NCBI GenBank assembly: GCA_938016235.1 | Contig: CALLPU010000260.1 | Coordinates: 1-8,674 of the forward strand | Direction: 5' to 3' | From: an uncultured Granulosicoccus sp. | Lineage (GTDB): Bacteria > Pseudomonadota > Gammaproteobacteria > Granulosicoccales > Granulosicoccaceae | Length of the DNA: 8,674 bases | Shown: one piece after another, positions 1 to 7,143 of the stretch | Numbering within the stretch: position 1 is the first letter of the stretch | How the letters are laid out: each line of letters opens with the position of its first letter | Made by a program: the position numbers and the translations under genes | The notes under the pieces: generated by a model | What the model was told of the DNA's origin: nothing | What the model saw: only the letters and a program-made list of their open reading frames with translations | Databases searched by the model: none

Positions 1-1
1 G

Positions 2-634
2 TCTGCCATGTCCCAACCCGACATGGATGCTGCCATGCAAGTCGGACGCACAGCGGTCACGCGAGCAGTGGATGTTGGGTGTCGGTGTATCGGTCTGGGT
101 GAGATGGGTATTGGTAACACAACCTCTGCAGCCATTCTTACCGGGCTGATGTGTGCAAGCGATGCGGCCAGTGTGACAGGGCGTGGCACCGGTCTCAGTG
201 ATGAACAGATGCCCATCAAACAACGCGTGGTAGCTGACGTGATGCAGCGTCTGGCCAACGAGGCCACTGATCCGATGGCCTGCTTGAGACAGGCTGGCGG
301 GTTGGAGATTGCAGCTCTGGTAGGAGCGATGCTGGAAGCCTCGTTACAGCGCATCCCCGTGGTTGTAGACGGCTTTATCGTAACGGCTGCTGCATTGATA
401 GCTTGTCGAACGGATCCGGCGGTGCGTCGCACGCTGTTCTTTGCCCATGAGTCTGCTGAGGCGGGTCATCAGATTGCCTTGCGTACACTACAGGCCACGC
501 CATTGCTGACACTGGGTATGCGTTTGGGAGAGGGGTCGGCTGCTGCGCTGGCCATTCCGCTTCTGCGAGGAGCTGCGGCTGTCATGCGAGATATGGCAAG
601 CTTCGCCGATGCTGGAGTGTCCACAGGCGCGTGA
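2..634 (+). CDS. cobT: Nicotinate-nucleotide--dimethylbenzimidazole phosphoribosyltransferase, 3' part
   Basis: CobT transfers phosphoribosyl from nicotinate mononucleotide to 5,6-dimethylbenzimidazole, giving alpha-ribazole 5'-phosphate for the lower loop of cobalamin. The reading frame is open to the left edge, so the 5' part lies outside the window and the ATG at 8 is probably internal. Numbering from that ATG, the family motif GEMGIGNTT is at 31-39, GRGTGL at 58-63, VVVDGFIVTAAAL at 118-130 and LGEGSAAALA at 173-182. Glu32 and Glu175 are 143 residues apart, the same spacing as the two important glutamates 174 and 317 recalled for Salmonella CobT. This implies about 142 missing residues and a normal total near 350. 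It is followed at once by cobS and cobC of the same pathway, so the genes are very probably co-transcribed. Confidence 0.96.
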   Translation, partial: SAMSQPDMDAAMQVGRTAVTRAVDVGCRCIGLGEMGIGNTTSAAILTGLMCASDAASVTGRGTGLSDEQMPIKQRVVADVMQRLANEATDPMACLRQAGGLEIAALVGAMLEASLQRIPVVVDGFIVTAAALIACRTDPAVRRTLFFAHESAEAGHQIALRTLQATPLLTLGMRLGEGSAAALAIPLLRGAAAVMRDMASFADAGVSTGA

Positions 635-644
635 GCGTTCATCT

Positions 645-1412
645 GTGATCAAGCAGGAACTGATCACCTTCGGCACGGCGCTGATGTTCCTGACCCGATT
701 GCCGGTCGGTTCCTGGTGCAGTGGTGAGGCGCGTGTACTCAGCAACGCTACGCGTTATTTCCCGGCTGTCGGATTCATTGTCGGGTCTTTACTTGGTTTG
801 TTCCTGTGGATGTGCACGGTTGTGCTGCCAGCCTCCTTGTGTGTCGGGTTAACCGTGGTTGCGGGCGTGCTGATAACCGGTGCGTTTCATGAAGACGGCC
901 TGGCCGATGTGGCAGACAGTGCCGGTGCGTTCGGTGTGGATCGCAAGCTGGACATCATGCGCGATAGCCGCGTGGGCACCTACGGTTCGCTGGCGTTGAT
1001 CCTGTTGATTCTGATCAAGTACCTGGCGCTGTGGGAATTGATTGACGCCAGCTTGCCAGTCACGTTAGCGGCATTGGTCTGTGCCCATGTGTTGAGCCGC
1101 TGGAGTAGTGTGTGGTTAATGGCAACACAAGCCTATGCGCGTCCGGAGGCAGCGAATCGAGTGGTTGCTGAGGGTGTCGATGCGCGACGATTCATGCTCA
1201 GTACCTTGTGCGCGGTGATTGCGTTGTTGCCAGCCGCTGTGTGGGTGTCCCCGATGTTTTATCTGTTGTTTTTCATCGCCTGGTTGATCAGTGCCTGTAG
1301 CGCGTATCGTTTTCGCAAAGCGTTTGGTGGGATCACGGGTGACTGTCTGGGTGCAACCAACCAGTTGGTTGAGGTCGGTGTTTACCTGGTCGTTGTGGCG
1401 GTTGTCGTGTGA
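645..1412 (+). CDS. cobS: Adenosylcobinamide-GDP ribazoletransferase (cobalamin synthase)
   Basis: CobS is an integral inner-membrane enzyme that condenses adenosylcobinamide-GDP with alpha-ribazole (or its phosphate) to give adenosylcobalamin (phosphate). Seen from the GTG start: N-terminal FLTRLPVG at 15-22, the acidic motif GAFHEDGLADVADSAG at 79-94, KLDIMRDSRVGTYG at 101-114 and GGITGDCLGATNQ at 228-240, all hallmarks of the family. Several hydrophobic stretches follow one another (about 40-62, 113-132, 137-153, 204-220 and 241-255). The GTG at 645 gives 255 residues and places FLTRLPV near the N terminus as in relatives; a GAG lies 9 bases upstream. An in-frame ATG at 609 would add 12 polar residues and overlap cobT by 26 bases, so it is the less likely start. 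The stop overlaps the cobC start by four bases. Confidence 0.95.
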   Translation: MIKQELITFGTALMFLTRLPVGSWCSGEARVLSNATRYFPAVGFIVGSLLGLFLWMCTVVLPASLCVGLTVVAGVLITGAFHEDGLADVADSAGAFGVDRKLDIMRDSRVGTYGSLALILLILIKYLALWELIDASLPVTLAALVCAHVLSRWSSVWLMATQAYARPEAANRVVAEGVDARRFMLSTLCAVIALLPAAVWVSPMFYLLFFIAWLISACSAYRFRKAFGGITGDCLGATNQLVEVGVYLVVVAVVV

Positions 1413-2044
1413 ATAATCTGTACCTTGTCAGACACGGACACACACTCTGGTCAGACACCGGAGGCATAGCCGGACGCACCGATATTGCATTATCCGATCA
1501 GGGGACACAGGCGGTAAAGCGTCTCGCAGACAGTGTCTTGCCGCAAGCTGCCTTCACGCGTTGGTACTGCAGTCCGCTGCAAAGAACACAGGCAACCTCG
1601 TTATTGTTGAGAGAATCATTGCAACAACGATCAACATCACCGCTGCCCACGCAAATCCTGGACGAACGCCTCGTTGAACTCGATTTTGGTGATTGGGAAG
1701 GATTGACCTGGCCACAGGTGCATGAGGAACACGGAGACCTGTTGCATGCCTGGGGCGAAGACTGGATCAACCGTTCGCCACCGGGTGGGGAAACGTTTCA
1801 ACAACAGATTGATCGATGCTCCGCATGGTTAGGTGAATGCCTGGCTCATGACTCGCCCCCGGATGGCTCGGCCATGGTGGTGACGCATGGCGGCAGTATC
1901 CGTGCGCTACTGTGTGTGTGCCTGGGCTGGCCGCTCAAGCGTGCGATGCAGTTCGAAGTGGATCCAGCGTCTTTGTGCTGGTTGAACAGACGCTCGGCAG
2001 ACGATGCCTGGGTGGTGCGCAAGCTCAATTCGCCCTATGCCTGA
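1409..2044 (+). CDS. cobC: Histidine phosphatase family protein, probable alpha-ribazole-5'-phosphate phosphatase
   Basis: This is a phosphoglycerate-mutase-like histidine phosphatase of 211 residues. The catalytic RHG is at 8-10, with His9 the phosphohistidine; Arg59 lies in SPLQRT, Glu90 in RLVELDFGDWEG (88-99), and the second histidine, His160, in VTHGG. The ELDFGDWEG form is typical of the CobC branch. CobC dephosphorylates alpha-ribazole 5'-phosphate or adenosylcobalamin phosphate. The superfamily alone does not fix the substrate; the assignment rests on the motif and on its place directly after cobT and cobS. The start is GTG in a GTGA overlap with the cobS stop, which points to translational coupling. 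The 3' end overlaps the convergent yheT gene by 20 bases. Confidence 0.9.
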   Translation: MNNLYLVRHGHTLWSDTGGIAGRTDIALSDQGTQAVKRLADSVLPQAAFTRWYCSPLQRTQATSLLLRESLQQRSTSPLPTQILDERLVELDFGDWEGLTWPQVHEEHGDLLHAWGEDWINRSPPGGETFQQQIDRCSAWLGECLAHDSPPDGSAMVVTHGGSIRALLCVCLGWPLKRAMQFEVDPASLCWLNRRSADDAWVVRKLNSPYA

Positions 2045-2984
2045 ACGCATCCAGCGTATGGGCCACGTGTGAATCCAGCCAGCGTTGCCTGTTATGCAGG
2101 AAACCCACGTGGCCACCTTTGGATGCAATTTCCAGTGTGGTGCACGGCGCCAGTTCCTCTTCAGTCGGAAAGATGGCCTGCGTAAAAAAAGGATCATCAG
2201 CTGCGCACAAGATATGCGTTGGCGTGGTGATGTGCGGTAGAAACTGCCTTGCGCTGCATCGGGTGTAGTAATCATCGACGCCTTCAAACCCGTGTAGCGG
2301 AGCTGTCAGCGCATCATCGAATTTCCAGAACGAATCCAGTTGTTTGCCGGCTTCGGGCAGCTGGAGTTGCGGGTAGCGCTGGCGTTTGAGTTCGTGCTGC
2401 CGGCGCATCAGTCTCAACAGATAGGCTTGATAAGCGCGAGATACACCCTGATTGAGCTTGTTGGCACCCTCCTGCAGCACCAATGGCGGTGACACTGCCA
2501 TCGCGCCCTGAATTCGCGATTCGTCGCCAGTCTCTCCCAGGTATTTCAACAGCGCATTGGCGCCGAGTGAGAAGCCTAGCGCATAGAGTTTTCTGTGCTT
2601 GAAGCGCTCAGACAAATAATGAATGAACCAGGCAATGTCATCGCTGGCACCCGAATGATAAGAGCGGGCCAGCCGGTTCGGTTCGCCGCTGCAGCCTCGC
2701 CAATGCATCAGCACCGGGCTGAAGCCTCTGGCGGTGAGTGTGTTGAACGCCCCCTGCACATAAGGGCTGTCCACGCAGCCGGCAAGACCGTGAAACACGG
2801 CAACAACATCGCCTTCGTTGTACTTGCTGACATTGATATCCAGAAAATCGCCATCGGGCAGCACCAGACGTTCACGCGTGGTGCTGTGCTGCGATGGCTT
2901 GAACAGCTTGCTGGCAAGAATGGTTTGCAGATGCGCGTTGCTGAGTAGTCCCTGCGGTGAAAACTGGCTGGCAATAATAGGCAT
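2025..2984 (-). CDS. yheT: YheT-family alpha/beta hydrolase
   Basis: A 319-residue cytoplasmic alpha/beta-hydrolase, close to the family's usual length. From the N terminus it shows NAHLQTI (16-22), LPDGDFLDI (42-50), VFHGLAGCVDSPYVQG (63-78), HWRGCSGEPNR (94-104) and YHSG (109-112). The nucleophile elbow GFSLGAN is at 137-143 with Ser139; an acidic AADDPF is at 261-266 and GGHVGF at 290-295 with His292, together a full catalytic triad. These match the E. coli YheT / ABHD1-3 group (COG0429), whose physiological substrate is not well settled; an esterase role is only likely. The ATG at 2984 puts the HLQT motif at the usual distance. The gene is divergent from surE with a 128-base gap and ends inside the cobC 3' end. 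Confidence 0.93.
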   Translation of the reverse strand: MPIIASQFSPQGLLSNAHLQTILASKLFKPSQHSTTRERLVLPDGDFLDINVSKYNEGDVVAVFHGLAGCVDSPYVQGAFNTLTARGFSPVLMHWRGCSGEPNRLARSYHSGASDDIAWFIHYLSERFKHRKLYALGFSLGANALLKYLGETGDESRIQGAMAVSPPLVLQEGANKLNQGVSRAYQAYLLRLMRRQHELKRQRYPQLQLPEAGKQLDSFWKFDDALTAPLHGFEGVDDYYTRCSARQFLPHITTPTHILCAADDPFFTQAIFPTEEELAPCTTLEIASKGGHVGFLHNRQRWLDSHVAHTLDAFRHRAN

Positions 2985-3112
2985 AGGGGTCTTGAGAAAA
3001 GGTGTTCAGGCGTGGCTGTGCGTGAACAAGAATGCAAATAAGATGTTGCGTAACCGGTAACTCAGACTAAATTCAATCACAACGAAAGTAACCTTGCGTA
3101 AACCCCGGCTAC
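2985..3112. promoter_or_regulatory. Divergent yheT-surE intergenic region, promoters expected
   Basis: These 128 bases separate two divergent start codons, so at least one promoter in each direction is expected. I cannot place either with confidence. The best candidate toward surE is TTGCGT (3046-3051), 16 bases, then TAAATT (3068-3073), a weak match to sigma-70 consensus. TTGCGTAA occurs twice in the same orientation, at 3046-3053 and 3094-3101. No strong Shine-Dalgarno sequence precedes either gene. Confidence 0.35.
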
Positions 3113-3862
3113 ATGCGAATACTGATTTCCAACGACGACGGATACATGTCTCCGGGGATCCGCACCCTGTACGCTGCCATGCGCTCTTTGGGTCCTGCCA
3201 CTATTGTGGCACCGGACAGAAACCGCAGCGGTGCCAGTAATTCGCTCACGCTTTCCCATCCTGTTCATGTGCGTCAGTATGAATCGGATATCTATTCACT
3301 GGAAGGAACCCCTACCGATTGCGTGAACATAGCACTCAGTGGCCTGCTCAGTGAAGATCCTGACATGGTGGTCAGCGGTATCAACGATGGCCCGAACATG
3401 GGAGACGATGTGCTGTATTCCGGAACGGTTGCGGCAGCGATTGAAGGCAGGCACCTGGGGCATCCAGCGTTGGCGGTGTCCATGGCATCGCATGATCCTG
3501 AACATTACGATACAGCGGCGCGCGTCATGACCAAGATCGTGACCCAGTTGAAGGAGGTGCCGTTACCGTCAGACACCATCCTGAATATCAATGTGCCTGA
3601 TCTGCCGTTTGATCAGATCCAGGGGCTGCGAGCCACCCGGCTCGGCACCCGTCACCCTTCCAAGAGTTCGATTCGGCAAATGAGCCCGCGTGGGGAAACG
3701 GTCTATTGGATCGGCGCGGCAGGGGATATCGCCGACGATGGGCCTGGCACGGATTTTGGCGCTGTCAGAGATGGTTTTGTGTCTGTTACGCCGTTGCAAA
3801 TCGACCTGACTCGCATGGACAGCGTATCTCCCGTTGCGCAGTGGCTGGAGAGTCTGTCGTGA
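3113..3862 (+). CDS. surE: 5'/3'-nucleotidase SurE
   Basis: SurE is a cytoplasmic metal-dependent phosphatase acting on nucleoside monophosphates (and on some polyphosphates in E. coli), linked to stationary-phase survival. The protein has 249 residues, the normal size. It starts MRILISNDDG with the metal-binding Asp8 and Asp9. It continues with APDRNRSGASNSLTL (33-47, with Ser39), EGTPTDCV (64-71), the signature SGINDGPNMGDDVLYSGT (88-105, with Asn91) and AAAIEGRHLGHPALAVS (107-123). ILNINVPDLP and the late YWIGAAGD and GPGTDF blocks are also present. The start fits the family exactly. It heads the surE-pcm-nlpD-rpoS cluster and overlaps pcm by four bases. Confidence 0.97.
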   Translation: MRILISNDDGYMSPGIRTLYAAMRSLGPATIVAPDRNRSGASNSLTLSHPVHVRQYESDIYSLEGTPTDCVNIALSGLLSEDPDMVVSGINDGPNMGDDVLYSGTVAAAIEGRHLGHPALAVSMASHDPEHYDTAARVMTKIVTQLKEVPLPSDTILNINVPDLPFDQIQGLRATRLGTRHPSKSSIRQMSPRGETVYWIGAAGDIADDGPGTDFGAVRDGFVSVTPLQIDLTRMDSVSPVAQWLESLS

Positions 3863-4530
3863 TAGCCAGTGCTGATCAGATCGCCGGAATCGGTTTTACC
3901 TCGCAGCGCACTCGCACGCGAATGATCAGAAGGCTGATCGATCGGGGTATCGAGAACGAGGCCCTGTTGCAGGTATTGGCCCGGGTTCCCCGGCATCTGT
4001 TTGTGGATGAGGCAATTGCCTCGAGAGCCTACGAGGATGTTGCGCTGCCCATTGGCGAAGGGCAGACCATCTCACAGCCCTATGCGGTAGCGCGAATGAC
4101 GGAAATATTGCTTGAAGAAGGGCCGGCACAACGGGTGCTGGAAGTTGGAACAGGATCCGGCTACCAGGCGGCGGTGTTGTCGCAGGTGGTGGACGTTGTG
4201 TTTACCGTTGAGCGCATTCGAACGCTGCTGGACAAGGCGCGGCAACGATTTCGCTCACTGCAATACCGCAATATTCACTCTCGGTATAGCGATGGCAGCT
4301 GGGGTTGGGCCAGCCATGGACCCTTTGATGCCATCATGGTGACTGCGGCGCCTGCTGCCGTGCCAGAGCCGCTGCTGGAGCAATTGGCCATTGGCGGACG
4401 CATGATTATTCCGGTTGGCTCGCAGGATACGCTGCAATCCCTGACGATCATTACCCGCACACGCTCGGGATTTACCCAGCGCGAAGAGAGTGATGTGAAG
4501 TTTGTTCCATTTCTTTCTGGCAAGTCTTGA
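3859..4530 (+). CDS. pcm: Protein-L-isoaspartate O-methyltransferase
   Basis: Pcm uses S-adenosylmethionine to methylate L-isoaspartyl residues in ageing proteins, starting their repair to aspartate. With the GTG start at 3859 the product is 223 residues. It carries FTSQRTRTRMI (13-23), VPRHLFVDEA (43-52), ALPIGEGQTISQPYAVARMTE (62-82, substrate and cofactor region), the SAM-binding motif I VLEVGTGSGYQ (93-103), VERI (117-120) and FDAIMVTAAP (156-165). GGRMIIPVG and KFVPFLSG close the protein. A longer in-frame opening back to 3706 lies inside surE and has no Pcm-like sequence. The GTG sits in a GTGA overlap with the surE stop, and the residues from about 13 on match related Pcm N termini. 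The 4-base overlap predicts translational coupling with surE. Confidence 0.96.
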   Translation: MIASADQIAGIGFTSQRTRTRMIRRLIDRGIENEALLQVLARVPRHLFVDEAIASRAYEDVALPIGEGQTISQPYAVARMTEILLEEGPAQRVLEVGTGSGYQAAVLSQVVDVVFTVERIRTLLDKARQRFRSLQYRNIHSRYSDGSWGWASHGPFDAIMVTAAPAAVPEPLLEQLAIGGRMIIPVGSQDTLQSLTIITRTRSGFTQREESDVKFVPFLSGKS

Positions 4531-4565
4531 ATTGCCGACTACACTCATAAATCGCGAGTAGAGCC

Positions 4566-4611
4566 TTGCGCGTTTTGGCCAAGCCCGCGCGCAATTAAAA
4601 CGGCATTTTTT
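4566..4611 (+). other. Alternative hairpins plus T-run in pcm-nlpD gap
   Basis: A 7-bp inverted repeat, TTGCGCG (4566-4572) with CGCGCAA (4588-4594), encloses a palindrome TTGGCCAA (4575-4582). An overlapping second pairing, CGTTTT (4571-4576) with AAAACG (4597-4602), cannot form at the same time and is followed three bases later by six T residues (4606-4611). This could be a weak terminator or attenuator inside the operon, or it may be chance. The T-run is immediately upstream of the nlpD ribosome-binding region (GAG at 4612-4614). Confidence 0.3.
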
Positions 4612-4620
4612 GAGTGATCG

Positions 4621-5592
4621 ATGAAGCAACTGCCACGAGCTTGTTGTATTGGTTTTCTGGCCCTGTCAGCGGTGGGCTGTAATGCTGTGTCTGATATAGA
4701 CGCAGGGCTGCGTCGGCTCGACCTTGGTTCGGATACTTACATCGTTCGGGCCGGTGACTCTCTTGATAGCATCGCGTTTCGCTACAAGCTCTCTACATCC
4801 GAGCTGGCTGCACTGAACCCGGGTGTGGGTGATTTTCCACGCGTGGGCTCCCATCTGAATTTGCAGGTGGGGTCTCGTCAGGCAATGACCACCGCCCGTG
4901 CACCCGTGGTGCCGGCTCGCAGTCGTCAGGAAGTGGTTGTTACGCAGCCTGTTTACCGGCCGCGTGCTATCCCCGACCGAAGTGCGCCTGCTGTGGACAA
5001 CACGTCTGTTTATGCGCCGTCCGTCTCTGCCGTTGTATCCGATATCGCTCTGCTGAATCCTGATCGCACATTGGACAGTGAGCTGCAGTCAGATCAGGTC
5101 ATGCGCAAAGGTGTCATGGAACCGATTACCTACGCACGCCAGGAAATCGTGGAAGAAGAATACATTCATGGCAAGACGCCGGTAACCCGGCCCGCCATGG
5201 ATGCAGAATTGAAGTCCTATGTGGGGCGCTGGTCCTGGCCAACACAGGGGCAGGTTGCGCGGGGTTTTGCGCCCACAACGGAAGGGCGACACGGGGTGGA
5301 CATTGCTGGTGTCCCCGGGCAACAGGTTGTGGCAGTGATGGACGGGACTGTTGCCTACTCGGGCAAGGATCCCAGTGGCGCTGGCAATCTGATCATCGTC
5401 AGACACGACGATAACCTGCTCACGGCCTACTCGCACACCAAAGATTTGTACGTCGCTGAGCAAGATACTGTTCGAGCGGGTGATCCCATTGCAACTTTAG
5501 GGGCAAATTCCCGACAGGAGTCTGTTCTGCGATTTGAAGTTCGCCGCAACGGTAATTCATTGAATCCAATGGATTTCCTGGCGAGTCGTTAG
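4621..5592 (+). CDS. nlpD: NlpD-like lipoprotein, LysM plus degenerate LytM/M23 domain
   Basis: This is a murein-associated outer-membrane lipoprotein of 323 residues. The signal peptide ends in a lipobox (LSAVGC), making Cys20 the lipidated residue; Asn at +2 does not signal inner-membrane retention. A LysM peptidoglycan-binding domain spans about 40-83 (YIVRAGDSLDSIA, then LNPGVGDFPRVGSHLNL). A low-complexity, Val/Pro/Arg-rich linker runs to about 200, and a LytM/M23 fold covers about 207-320. The zinc-enzyme residues are mostly lost: Arg223 stands where the first metal His should be, and Val302 and Arg304 replace both histidines of the HxH motif, while Asp227 and His272 remain. This matches E. 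coli NlpD, a non-enzymatic activator of the septal amidase AmiC. GAG at 4612-4614 serves as a modest ribosome-binding site. Its place between pcm and rpoS is the classical one. Confidence 0.94.
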   Translation: MKQLPRACCIGFLALSAVGCNAVSDIDAGLRRLDLGSDTYIVRAGDSLDSIAFRYKLSTSELAALNPGVGDFPRVGSHLNLQVGSRQAMTTARAPVVPARSRQEVVVTQPVYRPRAIPDRSAPAVDNTSVYAPSVSAVVSDIALLNPDRTLDSELQSDQVMRKGVMEPITYARQEIVEEEYIHGKTPVTRPAMDAELKSYVGRWSWPTQGQVARGFAPTTEGRHGVDIAGVPGQQVVAVMDGTVAYSGKDPSGAGNLIIVRHDDNLLTAYSHTKDLYVAEQDTVRAGDPIATLGANSRQESVLRFEVRRNGNSLNPMDFLASR

Positions 5593-5666
5593 CACTTGGC
5601 AAGGTTAGTCTGCGGGCGTTGTAACCGTTTCAGGCGTGCAACAAATGTAAAACCGGCGAATTTGCG

Positions 5667-5696
5667 TTAGCAAGTTGCGCTAAGTTCCTTTAATAT
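5667..5696 (+). promoter_or_regulatory. Possible rpoS-proximal promoter
   Basis: TTAGCA (5667-5672) and TAATAT (5691-5696) are separated by 18 bases and form a plausible sigma-70 promoter in the nlpD-rpoS gap. It would give a leader of about 17 bases to the ATG at 5720. The -10 match is good and the -35 moderate. In relatives the main rpoS promoter usually lies inside nlpD, so this may be secondary or not real. Confidence 0.35.
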
Positions 5697-5712
5697 CTAC
5701 AAAAAATAGAGA

Positions 5713-5726
5713 GTGTCACATGACAC
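5713..5726 (+). other. Perfect inverted repeat over the rpoS start codon
   Basis: GTGTCA (5713-5718) and TGACAC (5721-5726) form a perfect inverted repeat around two central bases. In RNA this allows a 5-bp stem (5713-5717 with 5722-5726) and a four-base loop. The AUG at 5720-5722 lies in the loop and stem, next to the GAGAG ribosome-binding stretch (5709-5713). It could hide the start codon, or act as DNA operator just downstream of the candidate promoter. Confidence 0.45.
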
Positions 5727-6721
5727 AGCATTGGGGAAATTTTACGATGACCACTGACGAACGCACCGGTTGGAACCGGAGAAGCGTCGACACTGGCGCG
5801 TCTGTGGCAACAGCTGTTGTGGAAGACGAGGGCAGTGACGCGGGGGAAAAGATAACCGCCAGCAAGTTGCGCGACCTTTCCCGAAAGGAAATGGACGCCA
5901 CGCGCCTGTACCTGAAAGAAATCGAGCATTCCGAACTGCTTACCGCAGACGAAGAGAAGATGTACACCCGTCTGGCGCAGAAAGGTTGCGAGAAATCGCG
6001 CGCCAAGATGATTGAGTGCAATCTGCGTCTGGTGGTGAAAATTGCCCGCCGGTACATGAACCGTGGCCTGGCTTTGCTCGACCTTATTGAAGAGGGCAAT
6101 CTGGGGCTGATTCATTCCGTGGAAAAATTCGACCCTGAGCGTGGCTTTCGATTCTCTACCTACGCCACCTGGTGGATTCGGCAAACGATTGAACGTGGCC
6201 TGATGAATCAGACGCGAACCATCCGACTGCCCATTCACGTGGTCAAGGAGATGAACGTCTATATCAAGGCTGAGCGCCGCTTGCAGCAGTCGCTGGATCG
6301 GGAACCCACGCCAGAAGACATCGCAGCACTGACTGAGCGACCGGTTGAAGATGTAATCCGGTTACTAGGTTTGCGTGATCGCGTGACGTCAGTGGATGTG
6401 GCCATCGGTAAGGATGGCGAACGACCGTTGCTGGACATCATTCCGGATGAAAACAACGTGGATCCGTCCATGGTGTTGCAGGATGAAACCGTCAATTCCA
6501 ACATCAACGACTGGCTGCTGAAGCTTGAGAGCAAGCAGCGAGAAGTGCTGGTTCGCCGCTTTGGCCTGCACGGTCACGAAAAGTGCACGCTGGAAGAGGT
6601 GGGTCAGGAACTGGGTGTTACCCGTGAGCGCGTCAGACAAATTCAGATGGAAGCGCTGAAACGCCTGCGTCGTATTCTGGAAGGCAGTGGCTACTCCGCT
6701 GAAAACCTCTTCATGGCGTAA
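5720..6721 (+). CDS. rpoS: RNA polymerase sigma factor RpoS (sigma-38)
   Basis: RpoS directs RNA polymerase to stationary-phase and general stress promoters. The 333-residue protein has region 1.2 ([21 protein letters not shown], 59-79) and region 2 ([43 protein letters not shown] at 101-143, then [16 protein letters not shown] at 145-160). [17 protein letters not shown] (165-181) includes Lys176, equivalent to E. coli Lys173, which reads the -13 C of the extended -10. Region 3 follows, then region 4 with the helix-turn-helix [19 protein letters not shown] (291-309). The C terminus SAENLFMA resembles other RpoS proteins and not RpoD or RpoH. The ATG at 5720 has GAGAG 6 bases upstream; a second in-frame ATG at 5747 has GGGGA at 5733-5737 upstream and is a real alternative giving 324 residues. 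Expect control at the level of translation and stability as in relatives. Confidence 0.98.
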   Translation: MTQHWGNFTMTTDERTGWNRRSVDTGASVATAVVEDEGSDAGEKITASKLRDLSRKEMDATRLYLKEIEHSELLTADEEKMYTRLAQKGCEKSRAKMIECNLRLVVKIARRYMNRGLALLDLIEEGNLGLIHSVEKFDPERGFRFSTYATWWIRQTIERGLMNQTRTIRLPIHVVKEMNVYIKAERRLQQSLDREPTPEDIAALTERPVEDVIRLLGLRDRVTSVDVAIGKDGERPLLDIIPDENNVDPSMVLQDETVNSNINDWLLKLESKQREVLVRRFGLHGHEKCTLEEVGQELGVTRERVRQIQMEALKRLRRILEGSGYSAENLFMA

Positions 6722-6756
6722 CGCTATCGCGTTTCGCCATATCAGGTGGCCGGTGA

Positions 6757-7143
6757 TTATTCGGCTATCTGAATTAACGCTGCAGCCACGGGCCGGTACT
6801 CGTTAACGAGCACACTATAGGTTCTGCAGGCAGCCCGCGTATTCATCACTTCCAGTGCCACGCCGCGCTGCTTAAGCTCGGCGATGAGTGAAAAATCCGG
6901 GAATTGATGCAGGTGGCCTGAGCCAAGCACCACGATTTCCGGCTGCTCCTTTTCAACACCATCGAACAACGGGTTGAAGTGCTCAAGCGTCAGCTCACTG
7001 AGTTCACCCGAAAACCAATCCTCCACCACGCGTGTTTGCGTGATCAGGATGTTGCGCCGGTAGTCCTGGCCGTTCACGCTCAGCACACCCTTGCCGTAAT
7101 TGCTGATCAGGTTTTGATCAGAGGTTTCTAGATGCATTTTCAT
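6757..7143 (-). CDS. Mth938-like domain (DUF498/NDUFAF3-like) protein
   Basis: A 128-residue soluble protein. It shows the features of the Mth938 / DUF498 family: an N-terminal strand-rich part with LSVNGQDYRRNILIT (21-35), the core PEIVVLGSGHLHQFP (68-82), and RGVALEVMNTRAACRTYSVLV (93-113) with the near-invariant MNTxAACRTYxxL. VAAAL follows near the end (119-123). The family has no firmly established enzymatic function; the human relative NDUFAF3 is a complex I assembly factor, which does not carry over directly to bacteria. The start at 7143 (MKM) has no clear Shine-Dalgarno sequence, and the Met at residue 3 is an alternative. It converges on rpoS with only 35 bases between the stop codons and no convincing terminator there. 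Confidence 0.87.
   Translation of the reverse strand: MKMHLETSDQNLISNYGKGVLSVNGQDYRRNILITQTRVVEDWFSGELSELTLEHFNPLFDGVEKEQPEIVVLGSGHLHQFPDFSLIAELKQRGVALEVMNTRAACRTYSVLVNEYRPVAAALIQIAE

Noticed and set aside
609..644. N-terminal extension of CobS from the ATG at 609
   Set aside because: The 12 extra residues are polar, partly overlap cobT and have no counterpart at the family N terminus; GTG 645 has a better-placed GAG.
2595..2948. Plus-strand open frame of 117 codons opposite yheT
   Set aside because: A shadow of the well-supported yheT gene with no family resemblance.
3706..3858. N-terminal extension of Pcm back to an ATG at 3706
   Set aside because: It lies wholly inside surE and does not resemble any Pcm sequence; the GTGA overlap at 3859 is the natural start.
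6722..6756. Bidirectional terminator between rpoS and the Mth938-like gene
   Set aside because: Only a 4-bp GCCG/CGGC pairing and no T-run; too weak to call.
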